Positions 45,220 to 54,522 are shown, counted from the first letter of the stretch. The stretch is 64,000 bases of DNA from Agromyces sp. S2-1-8 (GCF_021129215.1 NZ_JAJOLP010000001.1:3038001-3102000); one strand, 5' to 3'. Notes: generated by a model not told the origin, from the sequence alone. Program-made: numbers and translations.

Positions 45220-46200
45220 TCAGGTGCCGGGCGCCGTCTCCGCGAGCCAGGCGTCGAGCTCGCTCGGCTCATCGGTGATGATGCCGTCCACCCCGAGCGC
45301 ATTCACCGCCTCCCAGTGCTCGAGCTTGTTGAGCGTGTAGCAGAGCACGGCGATCCCGGCCTCGTGCGCACGCTCGAGCGCCCCCGGCACGGCCGTGACG
45401 GAGTCGACGGTCGTGGCGAACCCGATGAGCCCGAGGTGCTCGGCGAGCGGCACCGGGTTCGCCGGCAGCTCGCGGATGAGCATGATGCGCGGCAGCGTTG
45501 GCGCTGCGGCCTGGAGCGAGGTGAGCGTCTCGATGCTGAAGCTCTGGAACACGACCCGGCCGCGCAGGCCGTGACGCTCGACGAGGTCGGTCACGAGCCG
45601 CACCTCGTCGGGCCTCCAGTCGGCCTTGAGCTCGACGAGCGCCCGGGCCTGGTCGCGCGAGGCGAGCTCCGCGAGGAACGCATCGAGGGTCGGGATCTTC
45701 GCGCCGGCGTACTCGGGCGCGTACCAACCGCCGACGTCGAGCCGTTCGAGCTCGTCGAGGTCGAGATCGCCGACACTGCGACGGTCGCCGGTGATGCGCT
45801 CGAGGGTCGTGTCGTGGAAGAGCACCGGCACGCCGTCTCGGCTGAGCTGCACATCGGTCTCGACGAATTCGAGTTCGTCCATCGCGAGCTCGAGCGAGGG
45901 CATCGTGTTCTCGGGCGCGGTCGCCCGATCACCGCGATGCCCGACGGTGAACGCCGGCTCGCCGGGCTGGCGGAGCGCGCCGAACACGTCGATCGCGTAG
46001 ACGACGGGCGGCGACTGGGCGATGAACAGCACCGTCGCCATGACCGCTACGGCGACCGCCGCGAGGACGGCGCGGAGCGTACGTCGGGGCGGGTGGGCGA
46101 GGGCGGCGATGAATCGGAATCGGGTCGGGGTCGCGGGTGCGGCGGCACTCGGCCGCCGACGTGCGGTCGTCGGGGCGACCGCACGCGAGGCGTGCGTCAC
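45220..46200 (-). CDS. glycerophosphodiester phosphodiesterase, membrane-anchored
   Basis: Hydrolyses glycerophosphodiesters to glycerol 3-phosphate and an alcohol. 326 residues: an Arg/Ala-rich cytoplasmic N-terminus, one membrane anchor (AVLAAVAVAVMATVLFIAQS near residue 47), then a GDPD TIM barrel outside the cell. Catalytic motifs are GHRGDRATAPENTMPS near 86 with His-Arg and Glu-Asn, VETDVQLSRDGVPVLFHDTT with the metal Glu/Asp and the second His, and VELKADW. GTG 46200 is chosen because GGAAAGG lies nine bases upstream; GTG 46218 is the alternative. The 258-base region before the next gene holds its likely promoter (CGTTA repeats near 46264-46280) and one GGATGCCTCG motif at 46298; nothing else is recognised there. 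Confidence 0.9.
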   Translation of the reverse strand: MTHASRAVAPTTARRRPSAAAPATPTRFRFIAALAHPPRRTLRAVLAAVAVAVMATVLFIAQSPPVVYAIDVFGALRQPGEPAFTVGHRGDRATAPENTMPSLELAMDELEFVETDVQLSRDGVPVLFHDTTLERITGDRRSVGDLDLDELERLDVGGWYAPEYAGAKIPTLDAFLAELASRDQARALVELKADWRPDEVRLVTDLVERHGLRGRVVFQSFSIETLTSLQAAAPTLPRIMLIRELPANPVPLAEHLGLIGFATTVDSVTAVPGALERAHEAGIAVLCYTLNKLEHWEAVNALGVDGIITDEPSELDAWLAETAPGT

Positions 46201-46458
46201 GGGTTCGGGCCTTTCCACCGATCACGCTTCGTCGGGCGACCGGTGCAGGAAACTTTAGCACCACCGTTATCGTTTCGTTACCATGCGATTCGGCCGAGGA
46301 TGCCTCGTGCCGCGCGCATGCCGCGGCCGCACGCGCACCACCGCGCAACGGGCCGGTCGGCGAGCGGACTCAGCCCTCCGCCGGCACGGCCGCCTGCATC
46401 GTCGCGCTCGTGCGCGGGAGATCGGCGGCGGCCGCCGAGCGCGACCGCCGCGCACCCG

Positions 46459-46710
46459 TCACCGCCGCTCGTTGCCTCGGCGGTAGTTGCCGGTGACCCG
46501 GGCGAGCAGGTGCTGCGCCGCGATGTCGTCGCCGGCGGCCTCGGCTCGCTCGAGCCCGGCCGTGAGCCGGGCCGCGGTCGAGCCGCCGACCGTCACGACG
46601 ACGCGGCCGCCGCGCGACACGAGGACCGCGCCGTCCTTCGCGACGCGGTACTCGAACGGGTCGGAGACGAGGCGACCCCGCTCGTCCGACGCGCCTCGCC
46701 GGCCCGACAT
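46459..46710 (-). CDS. small basic protein of unknown function
   Basis: 83 residues. The centre (FEYRVAKDGAVLVSRGGRVV) looks like a short beta-hairpin unit, followed by an Ala-rich helix and a basic C-terminus (NYRRGNERR). It starts ten bases after the hollow aldehyde dehydrogenase gene, so it is probably the last gene of the deoxyribose operon. No family recognised. Confidence 0.7.
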   Translation of the reverse strand: MSGRRGASDERGRLVSDPFEYRVAKDGAVLVSRGGRVVVTVGGSTAARLTAGLERAEAAGDDIAAQHLLARVTGNYRRGNERR

Positions 46711-46720
46711 CGCGCGCCGC

Positions 46721-47581
46721 CTAGCGCAGGCTCTTCGTGTGCCAGACGGTCTTCGTCTCGGTGAATGCCGTGATGCGGCCGAGAGCGGGAGCCGCGGCAT
46801 CCGGCCCGTTCTCGGGACGCAGCACGCGCTTGAGCGTGTCGGCCGCGTCGATCTCGAGCGAGACCCAGTCGAGCCCGCCCGCGCCGACGAGGTCGATCGC
46901 GTTGACGTCGGCGTGGCTCGCGAGCCACGGCGCGATCTCGGCGGGCGAGCCGGTGAGCACGTTCACGACGCCCTTCGGCACGTCGCTCGTGGCGAGCACC
47001 TCGGCGAGGCTGATCGACGACAGCGGGAAGCGCTCGCTCGCCACGATCACGACGGAGTTTCCCGCCACCAGCGCCGGCGCGAGCGCCGAGACGAAGCCGA
47101 CGAGCGACGAGTCCTGCGGTGCGATGACCGCGATGACACCGCTCGGCTCGGGCACCGAGATGTTGAAGTACGGGCCCGCGACCGGGTTCGCGTTGCCCGC
47201 GACCTGGGCGAACTTGTCGGCCCAGCCGGCGTACCAGACCCAGCGGTCGATCGCCTCGTCGACCTGCGCGGCGGCGACGGCGCGGGAGACGCCCTCGACC
47301 TCCTCGATCTCGGCGGCGAACTGGGCGCGACGGCCCTCGAGCACCTCGGCGATGCGGTACAGCACCTGGCCGCGGTTGTACGCGGTCGCGCCGGCCCAGC
47401 CGGCGACGGCGCCGCGTGCGGCGACGACCGCGTCGCGCGCGTCCTTCCGCGACGCCTTCGCGGCATTCGCGAGGAAGCGGCCGTCGGCCGCGACCACCTC
47501 GTAGGTGCGCCCCGACTCGCTGCGCGGGAACGCGCCGCCGATGTAGAGCTTGTACGTCTTCGGCACGGCGAGGCGGCTCAC
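46721..47581 (-). CDS. aldehyde dehydrogenase paralogue lacking the catalytic domain
   Basis: 286 residues against about 480-500 for the family. The NAD-binding half is largely present (KLYIGGAFPRSESGRTYEV at the start, VIAVIAPQDSSLVGFVSALA near 140 where others have PWNFPL), but after VGAGGLDWVSLE near 240 the sequence jumps to a tail resembling the ALDH C-terminus (ITAFTETKTVWHTKSLR). The nucleophile Cys region and the glycine-rich ELGGK loop are both absent, so it cannot be an active dehydrogenase. The GTG start overlaps the stop of the intact ALDH (GTGA), giving coupled translation; a structural or regulatory partner subunit is a fair inference. Confidence 0.82.
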   Translation of the reverse strand: MSRLAVPKTYKLYIGGAFPRSESGRTYEVVAADGRFLANAAKASRKDARDAVVAARGAVAGWAGATAYNRGQVLYRIAEVLEGRRAQFAAEIEEVEGVSRAVAAAQVDEAIDRWVWYAGWADKFAQVAGNANPVAGPYFNISVPEPSGVIAVIAPQDSSLVGFVSALAPALVAGNSVVIVASERFPLSSISLAEVLATSDVPKGVVNVLTGSPAEIAPWLASHADVNAIDLVGAGGLDWVSLEIDAADTLKRVLRPENGPDAAAPALGRITAFTETKTVWHTKSLR

Positions 47582-49164
47582 TTCGCGGCTCCCTTCTTCG
47601 CGGCGCCCGCTCGTCGAGCGCGCGGCTTCGGCTTCGACGCGGATGCCTCGGCCGAGGCATCCGCGCCCTCGATGCGGCGCTGCGCGCCCGACCGGCCGGC
47701 AGTGACCTGCGCGGCCGAACGGCCGATCGGGGCGGGCGACAGGTAGGCGGCGAGGCCGTGCCGGCCGCCCTCGCGACCGTAGCCCGACTCCTTGTAGCCG
47801 CCGAAGGGCGAGCTCGGGTCGAAGCGGTTGAACGTGTTCGCCCAGATCACGCCCGCGCGCAACTGGTCGGCGACCGCGAGGATGCGACTGCCCTTGTCGG
47901 TCCAGATGCCCGCCGACAGGCCGTACGGCGTGTTGTTGGCCTTCGCGATCGCCTCCTGCGGCGTGCGGAAGGTCAGCACCGAGAGCACCGGACCGAAGAT
48001 CTCCTCTCGCGCGATGCGGCTCGAGGTCTGCACGTTCGTGAAGATGGTCGGCGCGTACCAGAACCCGTTCTCGGGGATCTCGCACGGAACGCTCCAGCGC
48101 TCGGCGCCCTCCTCGACGCCCGCGTCGCTCAGCGCGCGGATGCGGTCGAGCTGCTCGCGCGAGTTGATGGCGCCGATGTCGGTGTTCTTGTCGAGCGGGT
48201 CGCCGAGGCGCAGCGTCGAGAGGCGGGTCTTCAGCCGCTCCACGACCTCGTCGTGGATGTTCTCCTGCACGAGCAGGCGGCTGCCGGCGCAGCAGACGTG
48301 GCCCTGGTTGAAGAAGATGCCGTTGACGATGCCCTCGATCGCCTGGTCGATCGGCGCGTCGTCGAAGACGATGTTCGCGGCCTTGCCGCCGAGCTCGAGG
48401 GTCGCGCGCTTGTCGGTGCCGGCGATCTGCTTCGCGATGGCGCGGCCGACTGCGGTCGACCCCGTGAAGGCGACCTTGTCGACGCCCTCGTGGGCGACGA
48501 GGGCCGCGCCCGTGTCGCCCGCGCCCGTGACGATGTTCACGACGCCCGCGGGCAGGTCGGCCTGCTGCAGGATCTCCGCGAAGATGAGCGCCGTGAGCGG
48601 CGTCGTCTCGGCCGGCTTCAGCACGACCGTGTTGCCGGCGGCGAGCGCCGGCGCGATCTTCCACGCGAGCATGAGCAGCGGGAAGTTCCACGGGATCACC
48701 TGCGCGGCGACGCCCAGCGAACGCGGATCGGCGCCGAGACCGGCGTGGTCGAGCTTGTCGGCCCAGCCCGCGTAGTAGAAGAACCAGGCGGCGACGAGCG
48801 GCACGTCGACGTCGCGCGACTCCTTGATGGGCTTGCCGTTGTCGAGCGACTCGGCGACGGCCAGCTCGCGGGCTCGCTCCTGAACGAGGCGCGCGATGCG
48901 GAAGAGGTACTTGCCGCGGTCACGGCCGCTCATCTTCGACCAGACCCGGTCGTAGGCGCGACGGGCCGCGGCGACCGCGTCGTCGATGTCGGCCTCGTTC
49001 GCGTTCGCGATCATGGCGATGCGTTCTTCGCTCGAGGGCGAGATGGTCTGGAAGGGAGTACCGCGGCCGTCGACGAACTCGCCGTCGATGAAGAGGCCGT
49101 AGCTGTCGCGGAGGGACAGGATCGCGCGCGACTCGGGGGCCGGCGCGTAGTCGAGGAAGCTCAT
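47578..49164 (-). CDS. aldehyde dehydrogenase of the deoxyribose operon
   Basis: Likely oxidises the acetaldehyde produced by the aldolase encoded just upstream. 528 residues. [20 protein letters not shown] near residue 165, the base Glu in LELGGKAANIVF near 265, and the nucleophile in FNQGHVCCAGSR near 297 are all intact. The last 40 residues are an added basic Ala/Lys tail; its start (ADASAEASAS) is encoded by a perfect 28-bp GGATGCCTCGG palindrome. ATG 49164 follows the deoC stop by 11 bases. Confidence 0.93.
   Translation of the reverse strand: MSFLDYAPAPESRAILSLRDSYGLFIDGEFVDGRGTPFQTISPSSEERIAMIANANEADIDDAVAAARRAYDRVWSKMSGRDRGKYLFRIARLVQERARELAVAESLDNGKPIKESRDVDVPLVAAWFFYYAGWADKLDHAGLGADPRSLGVAAQVIPWNFPLLMLAWKIAPALAAGNTVVLKPAETTPLTALIFAEILQQADLPAGVVNIVTGAGDTGAALVAHEGVDKVAFTGSTAVGRAIAKQIAGTDKRATLELGGKAANIVFDDAPIDQAIEGIVNGIFFNQGHVCCAGSRLLVQENIHDEVVERLKTRLSTLRLGDPLDKNTDIGAINSREQLDRIRALSDAGVEEGAERWSVPCEIPENGFWYAPTIFTNVQTSSRIAREEIFGPVLSVLTFRTPQEAIAKANNTPYGLSAGIWTDKGSRILAVADQLRAGVIWANTFNRFDPSSPFGGYKESGYGREGGRHGLAAYLSPAPIGRSAAQVTAGRSGAQRRIEGADASAEASASKPKPRARRAGAAKKGAAK
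47638..47665. repeat. 28-bp perfect GGATGCCTCGG palindrome inside a gene
   Basis: CGCGGATGCCTCGG (47638-47651) is followed immediately by its exact complement (47652-47665). Read in frame it gives Ala/Ser/Glu/Asp residues at the start of a non-conserved C-terminal tail of the aldehyde dehydrogenase. Confidence 0.85.
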
Positions 49165-49175
49165 GTTCAGTCCAG

Positions 49176-50222
49176 TCAGTCGATCGTCACGTAGTCGGCG
49201 CCCGAGTAGTGCCCGGAGGTCATCTTCTGCCGCTGCAGCAGCACGTCGTTGAGGAGGCTCGAGGCGCCGAAGCGGAACAGGTGCGGCACGAGCCACTCCT
49301 CGCCGACGGTCTCGGCGACCGTGACGAGGTACTTGATCGCGTCCTTCGAGGAGCGGATGCCGCCCGCCGGCTTCACGCCGACGCGGTGGCCGGTGAGGCG
49401 GTGCCAGTCGCGCACGACCTCGAGCATGAGCAGCGTCACCGGCAGCGTCGCCGCCGGGGCCACCTTGCCGGTCGAGGTCTTGATGAAGTCGCCGCCCGCG
49501 AGGATCGCGAGCCACGACGCGCGACGCACGTTGTCGTACGTCACGAGCTCACCCGTCTCGAGGATCACCTTGAGGCTCGCGCTCGTGCCGTCGGGGCGAC
49601 GGCAGGCCTCCTTCACGGCCGCGATCTGGTCGAAGACCTCGCCGTATCGGCCGGCGAGGAAGGCGCCGCGGTCGATCACCATGTCGATCTCGTCGGCGCC
49701 CGCGGCGACCGCCTCGGCGGTGTCGGCGAGCTTGATCTCGAGCGACGAGCGGCCCGACGGGAAGGCGGTCGCGACCGCGGCGACCGAGATGAGCCCGTCG
49801 TCGGGGTCGCCGTGCGCGGCGCCGAGGGCCTCGATCGCGAACGGCACCATGTCGCCGTACACGCACACCGCGGCGACGCGCGGCACCGTGGGGTCGGCCG
49901 GGTCGGGGTTCATCGCCTTCGCGACGAGCGAGCGCACCTTGCCCGGGGTGTCGGCGCCCTCGAGCGTCGTGAGGTCGATGAGCGAGATGATCTTGTCGAG
50001 CGCCCAGCGCTTCGAGGTCGTCTTGATCGACCGGGTGCCGAGGGCGGCGGCGCGCTGCTCGAGCCCGACCGCGTCGACCCCGGGGATGCCGTGGAGGTAG
50101 CGGCCCAGGGTCTGGTCGTCGGGCTCGCCGCCGAGCACGGCGAGCGCTCGCTCGCGCGCGGTGACGAGCGCGGTGCCGGGGTTGACCGGAGCTGACATGG
50201 GGGTGACCTGGCTTTCGTTCAT
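49176..50222 (-). CDS. deoC: deoxyribose-phosphate aldolase
   Basis: Splits 2-deoxyribose 5-phosphate into acetaldehyde and glyceraldehyde 3-phosphate. 348 residues, the longer form common in actinobacteria. The DeoC barrel shows ISLIDLTTLEGADT near residue 80, the Schiff-base Lys in GGDFIKTSTGKVAP near 250 and the second Lys in VGVKPAGGIRSSKDA near 285. ATG 50222 starts 13 bases after the regulator's stop; an internal ATG at 50198 is possible, as neither has a strong ribosome site. Confidence 0.93.
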   Translation of the reverse strand: MNESQVTPMSAPVNPGTALVTARERALAVLGGEPDDQTLGRYLHGIPGVDAVGLEQRAAALGTRSIKTTSKRWALDKIISLIDLTTLEGADTPGKVRSLVAKAMNPDPADPTVPRVAAVCVYGDMVPFAIEALGAAHGDPDDGLISVAAVATAFPSGRSSLEIKLADTAEAVAAGADEIDMVIDRGAFLAGRYGEVFDQIAAVKEACRRPDGTSASLKVILETGELVTYDNVRRASWLAILAGGDFIKTSTGKVAPAATLPVTLLMLEVVRDWHRLTGHRVGVKPAGGIRSSKDAIKYLVTVAETVGEEWLVPHLFRFGASSLLNDVLLQRQKMTSGHYSGADYVTID

Positions 50223-50234
50223 GGGTGGACGGCG

Positions 50235-51179
50235 TCAGCCGTCGAGGAGATGGAGTGCGGTCGCCTCGTCGGTGACGAGCACCGAGCAGAGGCCGCTGCG
50301 CACGACGGCGTCGGCCACGGCGTGCTTGGCCGGGCCTGCCACCACCGCGATCGCGAGCCGTGCGGCGCGGAGTTCGTCGAGCGTGAGCCCGACCGTGCGC
50401 GCGTCGAGCGCCGGGTCGACGATGTTGCCGTCGGAGTCGATGTAGCGCCCCACGACGTCGCCCACCGCACCCTTGGCGACGAGCAGGTCGACGTCGGTCG
50501 GCGACAGGTAGCCGCTCTCGACGTGCACGGAGTTGTGGTCGGCCGCGCCGGCGCTGAAGAGGTACGCGTCGGCCGACCTGGCGAGCTCGATCACTCCGGC
50601 GACGACGCGGTCGGACTCGATCGCCTCTTTCGTCTCGAGCCGCTCGAGGATCGCGGGGCTCGGCAGGAGCGTCGCCTGGCCGCCGCCCTTCTGCGCGATC
50701 GAGACCGCCGTCGCCGCGGCGGTGCCCGCGCGACGGTTGAGGCTCACACCGCCGTTGATCTGCACGACGTTCACGCCGGTGGCCCAGCCGTTGCGCAGGT
50801 GCTGCGAGATCTCGAACAGGGTGCGCCCCCAGCTCACGCCGAGGGTGCGCGGAACGGGCCGGAGCGCGGTGAGGTAGTCGGCGGCCGCCTGGGCCGTGCG
50901 GGCCTGCAGTTCTTCGATCGATGCGACGCCGGCTGACGACACGACGATCGCGTCGTCGAGGCCGCGCTCGTCGCGCAGGCGTCGCTCGATCGGGAGACGC
51001 CTCGCGCGCGGGTGCACGATCTCGATGCGGATGAACCCCCGGTGCTTCGCCTGCGCGAGAAGTCGACCGACCTTCCACCGGGTGAGGTTCAGTGCCTGCC
51101 CGATCTCGTCCTGCGTCTTGTTCTCCTCGTAGTAGAGCTCGGCCGCCCTGATCGAGAGGAGTTCGTCGATCTCGTCCAT
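50235..51179 (-). CDS. deoR: SorC-family sugar-binding regulator (DeoR of the Bacillus type)
   Basis: 314 residues. The N-terminal helix-turn-helix has ENKTQDEIGQALNLTRWKVG near residue 20, then a SorC sugar-phosphate-binding domain (about 60-310) with LGVSWGRTLFEISQHL and VINGGVSLN-like segments. Bacillus DeoR of this family binds deoxyribose 5-phosphate and controls deoC; co-transcription with deoC here supports the same role. Divergent from the ROK kinase; a 14-bp palindrome lies between them. Confidence 0.88.
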   Translation of the reverse strand: MDEIDELLSIRAAELYYEENKTQDEIGQALNLTRWKVGRLLAQAKHRGFIRIEIVHPRARRLPIERRLRDERGLDDAIVVSSAGVASIEELQARTAQAAADYLTALRPVPRTLGVSWGRTLFEISQHLRNGWATGVNVVQINGGVSLNRRAGTAAATAVSIAQKGGGQATLLPSPAILERLETKEAIESDRVVAGVIELARSADAYLFSAGAADHNSVHVESGYLSPTDVDLLVAKGAVGDVVGRYIDSDGNIVDPALDARTVGLTLDELRAARLAIAVVAGPAKHAVADAVVRSGLCSVLVTDEATALHLLDG

Positions 51180-51247
51180 GCGCCTCCGTCCGCCTCCCTC
51201 CCAGCGTAGGCAGCGCGGTGCTCAGCGGCAACACTCGCGGGCCTTCC

Positions 51248-51261
51248 TGCTCATATGAGCA
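51248..51261. promoter_or_regulatory. 14-bp palindrome TGCTCATATGAGCA
   Basis: A perfect palindrome in the 118-base gap between deoR and the ROK gene, 25 bases upstream of the ROK -10 hexamer TATGCT (51286-51291). A good operator candidate for the SorC-type regulator acting on both directions. Confidence 0.55.
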
Positions 51262-51297
51262 TTCCGGGCACGGATGCTGCGCGCCTATGCTGGTGCA

Positions 51298-52230
51298 ATG
51301 CCCACGCCCCTCGCGCTCGCCGTGGACTTCGGCGGCACCAAGGTCGAAGCCGCCCTCGTCGACGAGACCGGCCGCCTCCTGCCCGGCTCCCGCCACCGCC
51401 GCCCCACCGGCCCGACCGCCGCAGCGGCCGAACTCGACGACGCCGTGCGCGCGGTCGTGGCGGACGCCCTCGCCTCCCTGCCGGGCGATGCCGGGCTCGT
51501 CGGCGTCGGCGCAGGGTCGGCCGGGCCCATCGATGTGGCGACCGGTCGCGTGTCGCCGCTGAACGTGCCGGCCTGGCGCGGGCACCCGCTGCGCGACCTG
51601 CTCGTCGAGGCGGTGCCGGGCGTTCCCGTCACCCTCCGCATCGACGGGCTGTGCATCGCCCTCGCCGAGCACTGGGTCGGCGCGGGCCAGCAGGCCGAGA
51701 ACCTGCTCGGAATGGTCGTCTCGACCGGAGTCGGCGGCGGCATCGTGATCGGCGGTCGCGCCGTCGCGAGCCCGACCGGCAACGGCGGCCACATCGGCCA
51801 CATCGAGGTCGGCGGCTTCGACGACCGGTGCGCGTGCGGCGGCCGCGGCTGCCTCGAGGCCGTCGCATCCGGTCCGCGAACCGTGTCCTGGGCGCGCTCG
51901 CAGGGCTTCCAGGGCACCACGGGCGAAGATCTCGCCCGCGCCCACGCGGCTGGCGATGCGGTCGCCATCGCCGCCGTCGAACGCTCGGGCCGAGCGATCG
52001 GCCAGGCGATCGCCTCGGCGACGAACCTGCTCGACCTCGATCTCGTCGCGATCGGCGGCGGCTTCTCCCGGGTGTCCCCCGTGCTGTTCGACCATGCCCG
52101 CGCCGCCGTCGCCGAGCGCACCGCGTTCAGCTTCGCGACCAGGGTCGACATCGTGCCCTCGGGCCTCTCCGACGAGGGCCCGCTCATCGGCGCGGCCGCG
52201 CTCGTGCACCGTCCCGACCTCGTCGTCTGA
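51298..52230 (+). CDS. ROK-family sugar kinase
   Basis: Phosphorylates a sugar, probably a hexose or deoxysugar. 310 residues. The nucleotide-binding start is AVDFGGTKVEAALVDE; the ROK zinc motif CACGGRGCLE near residue 178 and the catalytic GNGGHIGHIEV near 160 are complete. No N-terminal helix-turn-helix, so an enzyme rather than a ROK repressor. The ATG follows TATGCT by six bases (leaderless). Divergence from deoR hints at a role in deoxyribose use but the substrate is open. Confidence 0.87.
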   Translation: MPTPLALAVDFGGTKVEAALVDETGRLLPGSRHRRPTGPTAAAAELDDAVRAVVADALASLPGDAGLVGVGAGSAGPIDVATGRVSPLNVPAWRGHPLRDLLVEAVPGVPVTLRIDGLCIALAEHWVGAGQQAENLLGMVVSTGVGGGIVIGGRAVASPTGNGGHIGHIEVGGFDDRCACGGRGCLEAVASGPRTVSWARSQGFQGTTGEDLARAHAAGDAVAIAAVERSGRAIGQAIASATNLLDLDLVAIGGGFSRVSPVLFDHARAAVAERTAFSFATRVDIVPSGLSDEGPLIGAAALVHRPDLVV

Positions 52231-52381
52231 CGCCGCACCGGTTCGCGGCGCGTCGAGCATGTCCGACGCGCCCCCGGACGCCGTCTCCCGGGCACGGGTT
52301 CAGCTGCCGTCGGCGCGTGGCACCGCAGGAGCGTGAGGGGGGTTCCCGACCGCCGGCGCCGCTCGGCCGCCGTGCGGGCGG

Positions 52382-53593
52382 TCAGCGCGGGCCGGTGTCC
52401 TCGACGTAGCGCGGCTTCGCGGCGACGACGCCCGCGATCGCACCGGGCACGATCGACAGGAGCAGCAGGATGATCGGCACCGTCCAGTCGCCCGTCGTCG
52501 CGTGCACGAAGCCGACCAGCAGCGGCCCCGCGGCGGCCACGAGATACCCGATCGACTGCACGAAGCCCGACAGCGCGACCGCGCCGGCGTGGGTGCGCGA
52601 ACGCAGGTTGATGAGCACGAGTGCGAGCGGGAACATCAGCGGACCGATCCCCGCGAGCGCCACCCAGAGCCAGGTGGCCGTCTCGGGCGCGAGCAGCAGC
52701 CCGAGGTAGCCGAGCACGAAGGCCGCCATCGACACCGCGACGAGCAGGCGGACCCGGCCGTACCGGGCCGCGACGATCGGCACGACGATGCCCGCCGGCA
52801 GCCCCATCGCCGCGTACAGCGACAGCAGGGCGCCGGCCTGCGCCGGCGTCACACCCGCGATGTCGACGAGCACCCGGGGCAGCCAGGCGAATGCCGAGTA
52901 GGCGTTGAACGAGCTCACGATGAAGATGACGGCGAGCGCCCACGCGACGGGGGAACGCACGACGCGCCCGAGACCGCCCGCGGCCGGCTCCTCCGGGAGC
53001 GCGTCGCGGGCGTCCCGCTTCGGGTGCACGAGCAGCGCGATCCAGGGCACGACCGAGACGACCGCCACGAGGGCCCAGGCGCCGATCGAGACGCGCCAGC
53101 CCGCCGCATCCGCGACCGGCACCGCGACGAGGGGCGGAACGAACGTGCTGATCGACATCGCCGTCACGTAGATCGTCGTCACGAGTCCGATGCGATCAGG
53201 GAAGTACCGCTTCACGAGCGGCGGAAGCAGCACGTTGCCGATTCCGGTCGTGGCGAAGATCACGGCTCCGGCCGCGACGAGGGCGAGCGCCGAGTCGGCG
53301 AGACCGCGCCAGGCGAGACCCGCCGTGAGGGCGATGAGCGCGCCGACGAGCAGCGGCTCGAGCCCGAAGCGCTTCGCGAGCGGGGGCGTCGCGATGCCGA
53401 ACACGGCGAAGCAGAGCGGCGGCAGCATGCCGAGCAGGCCCACGACGACGGGCGCCAACGCGATCTCGTGCTCGACCCGTACGATGATCGGCGAGAGCGA
53501 CGCGACGCCGGTGCGCAGGTTGAACGCGACGAGCGCGATGCCGATCAGGGCGAGGGCGCGTCCCGCCCAGAGCGGCCGTGCGGCACCGGTCAC
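52382..53593 (-). CDS. MFS transporter, CynX/NimT type
   Basis: 403 residues with twelve predicted membrane helices. The opening (LALIGIALVAFNLRTGVASL) and the helix 4-5 region (VTTIYVTAMSISTFVPPL) match the cyanate/2-nitroimidazole transporter clade of the major facilitator superfamily. Probably exports a small compound; the substrate is unknown. The GTG start overlaps the ribF stop (GTGA), so it rides on the truB-ribF transcript. Confidence 0.88.
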   Translation of the reverse strand: MTGAARPLWAGRALALIGIALVAFNLRTGVASLSPIIVRVEHEIALAPVVVGLLGMLPPLCFAVFGIATPPLAKRFGLEPLLVGALIALTAGLAWRGLADSALALVAAGAVIFATTGIGNVLLPPLVKRYFPDRIGLVTTIYVTAMSISTFVPPLVAVPVADAAGWRVSIGAWALVAVVSVVPWIALLVHPKRDARDALPEEPAAGGLGRVVRSPVAWALAVIFIVSSFNAYSAFAWLPRVLVDIAGVTPAQAGALLSLYAAMGLPAGIVVPIVAARYGRVRLLVAVSMAAFVLGYLGLLLAPETATWLWVALAGIGPLMFPLALVLINLRSRTHAGAVALSGFVQSIGYLVAAAGPLLVGFVHATTGDWTVPIILLLLSIVPGAIAGVVAAKPRYVEDTGPR

Positions 53594-54522
53594 AGGCCGA
53601 GGATGCCGCGCGTGCGCTCGACGTCGTCGCGGATGGTGTCGATCAGCGCCGGGATGGTCGTGAACGCGACCATCCCACGGATCCGCTCGACGAACTCGAC
53701 GTCGACGACGTGGTCGTAGAGGTCGAGCTCGCGGTCGAGCACGTACGCCTCGACCTGCTTCTTCGGCACGCCCTCGAAGGTCGGGTTGTCACCGACCGAG
53801 ATCGCCGCCGGATAGCGCGTGCCGGAGTCGGTGAGCCAGCCCGCGTATACGCCGTCGGCCGGGATGAGCCCCTCCGACTCGGGCGTCAGGTTCGCGGTCG
53901 GGAACCCGAGCTCGCGCCCGCGGGCGGCGCCGTGCACGACGATGCCTGAGACGGTCGGCGTGTGGCCGAGGAGCTCGGTCGCGCGGCGCACGTCGCCCTC
54001 GGCGAGGAGCTCGCGCACCCAGCTCGACGAGACGCGACGTTCTCCGTCGGGGGCGACGTCGTCGACGACCTCGACCGTGAACCCGAACGTCGCGCCGAGG
54101 TCGGCGAGGAGCGCCACGTCGCCCGCGCCGCGGGCGCCGTAGCGGAAGTCGCGGCCGACCAGCACGGCCTTCGCGTGCAGGGTGTCGACGAGCACCCGCT
54201 CGACGAACTCCGTCGCCGGCACCGACGCCAGCGCACGATCGAACGGCAGCAGCACGGTGGCGTCGAGGCCCGTCGTCGCGAGCAGCTCGAGCTTCTGCCG
54301 GTTGCTCACGAGCGACTCGGGGCACTTGTCGGGCGCGAGGAGCGCGAGCGGGTTGCGGTCGAAGGTGACGACCGCCGTCGCCAGGTCCTGCGCTTCGGCG
54401 ATCGTGCGCAGCCGCGCGATGATCTCGCGGTGGCCGCGGTGCACGCCGTCGAACTTGCCGATCGTGACCGCCGTCGGCCCGAAGCCGTGCGGCACCGCAT
54501 CGAGTCCCTTGAAGGTCTTCAC
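53590..54522 (-). CDS. ribF: bifunctional riboflavin kinase / FAD synthetase
   Basis: Makes FMN and then FAD. 310 residues. The N-terminal adenylyltransferase half has VTIGKFDGVHRGHREII near residue 20 (HxGH) and VSSSWVRELLAEGDV near 160; the C-terminal kinase half has GRELGFPTANL near 195 and ISVGDNPTFEG near 230. The GTG start overlaps the preceding small membrane gene (GTGA), extending the truB transcript. Confidence 0.95.
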   Translation of the reverse strand: MKTFKGLDAVPHGFGPTAVTIGKFDGVHRGHREIIARLRTIAEAQDLATAVVTFDRNPLALLAPDKCPESLVSNRQKLELLATTGLDATVLLPFDRALASVPATEFVERVLVDTLHAKAVLVGRDFRYGARGAGDVALLADLGATFGFTVEVVDDVAPDGERRVSSSWVRELLAEGDVRRATELLGHTPTVSGIVVHGAARGRELGFPTANLTPESEGLIPADGVYAGWLTDSGTRYPAAISVGDNPTFEGVPKKQVEAYVLDRELDLYDHVVDVEFVERIRGMVAFTTIPALIDTIRDDVERTRGILGL

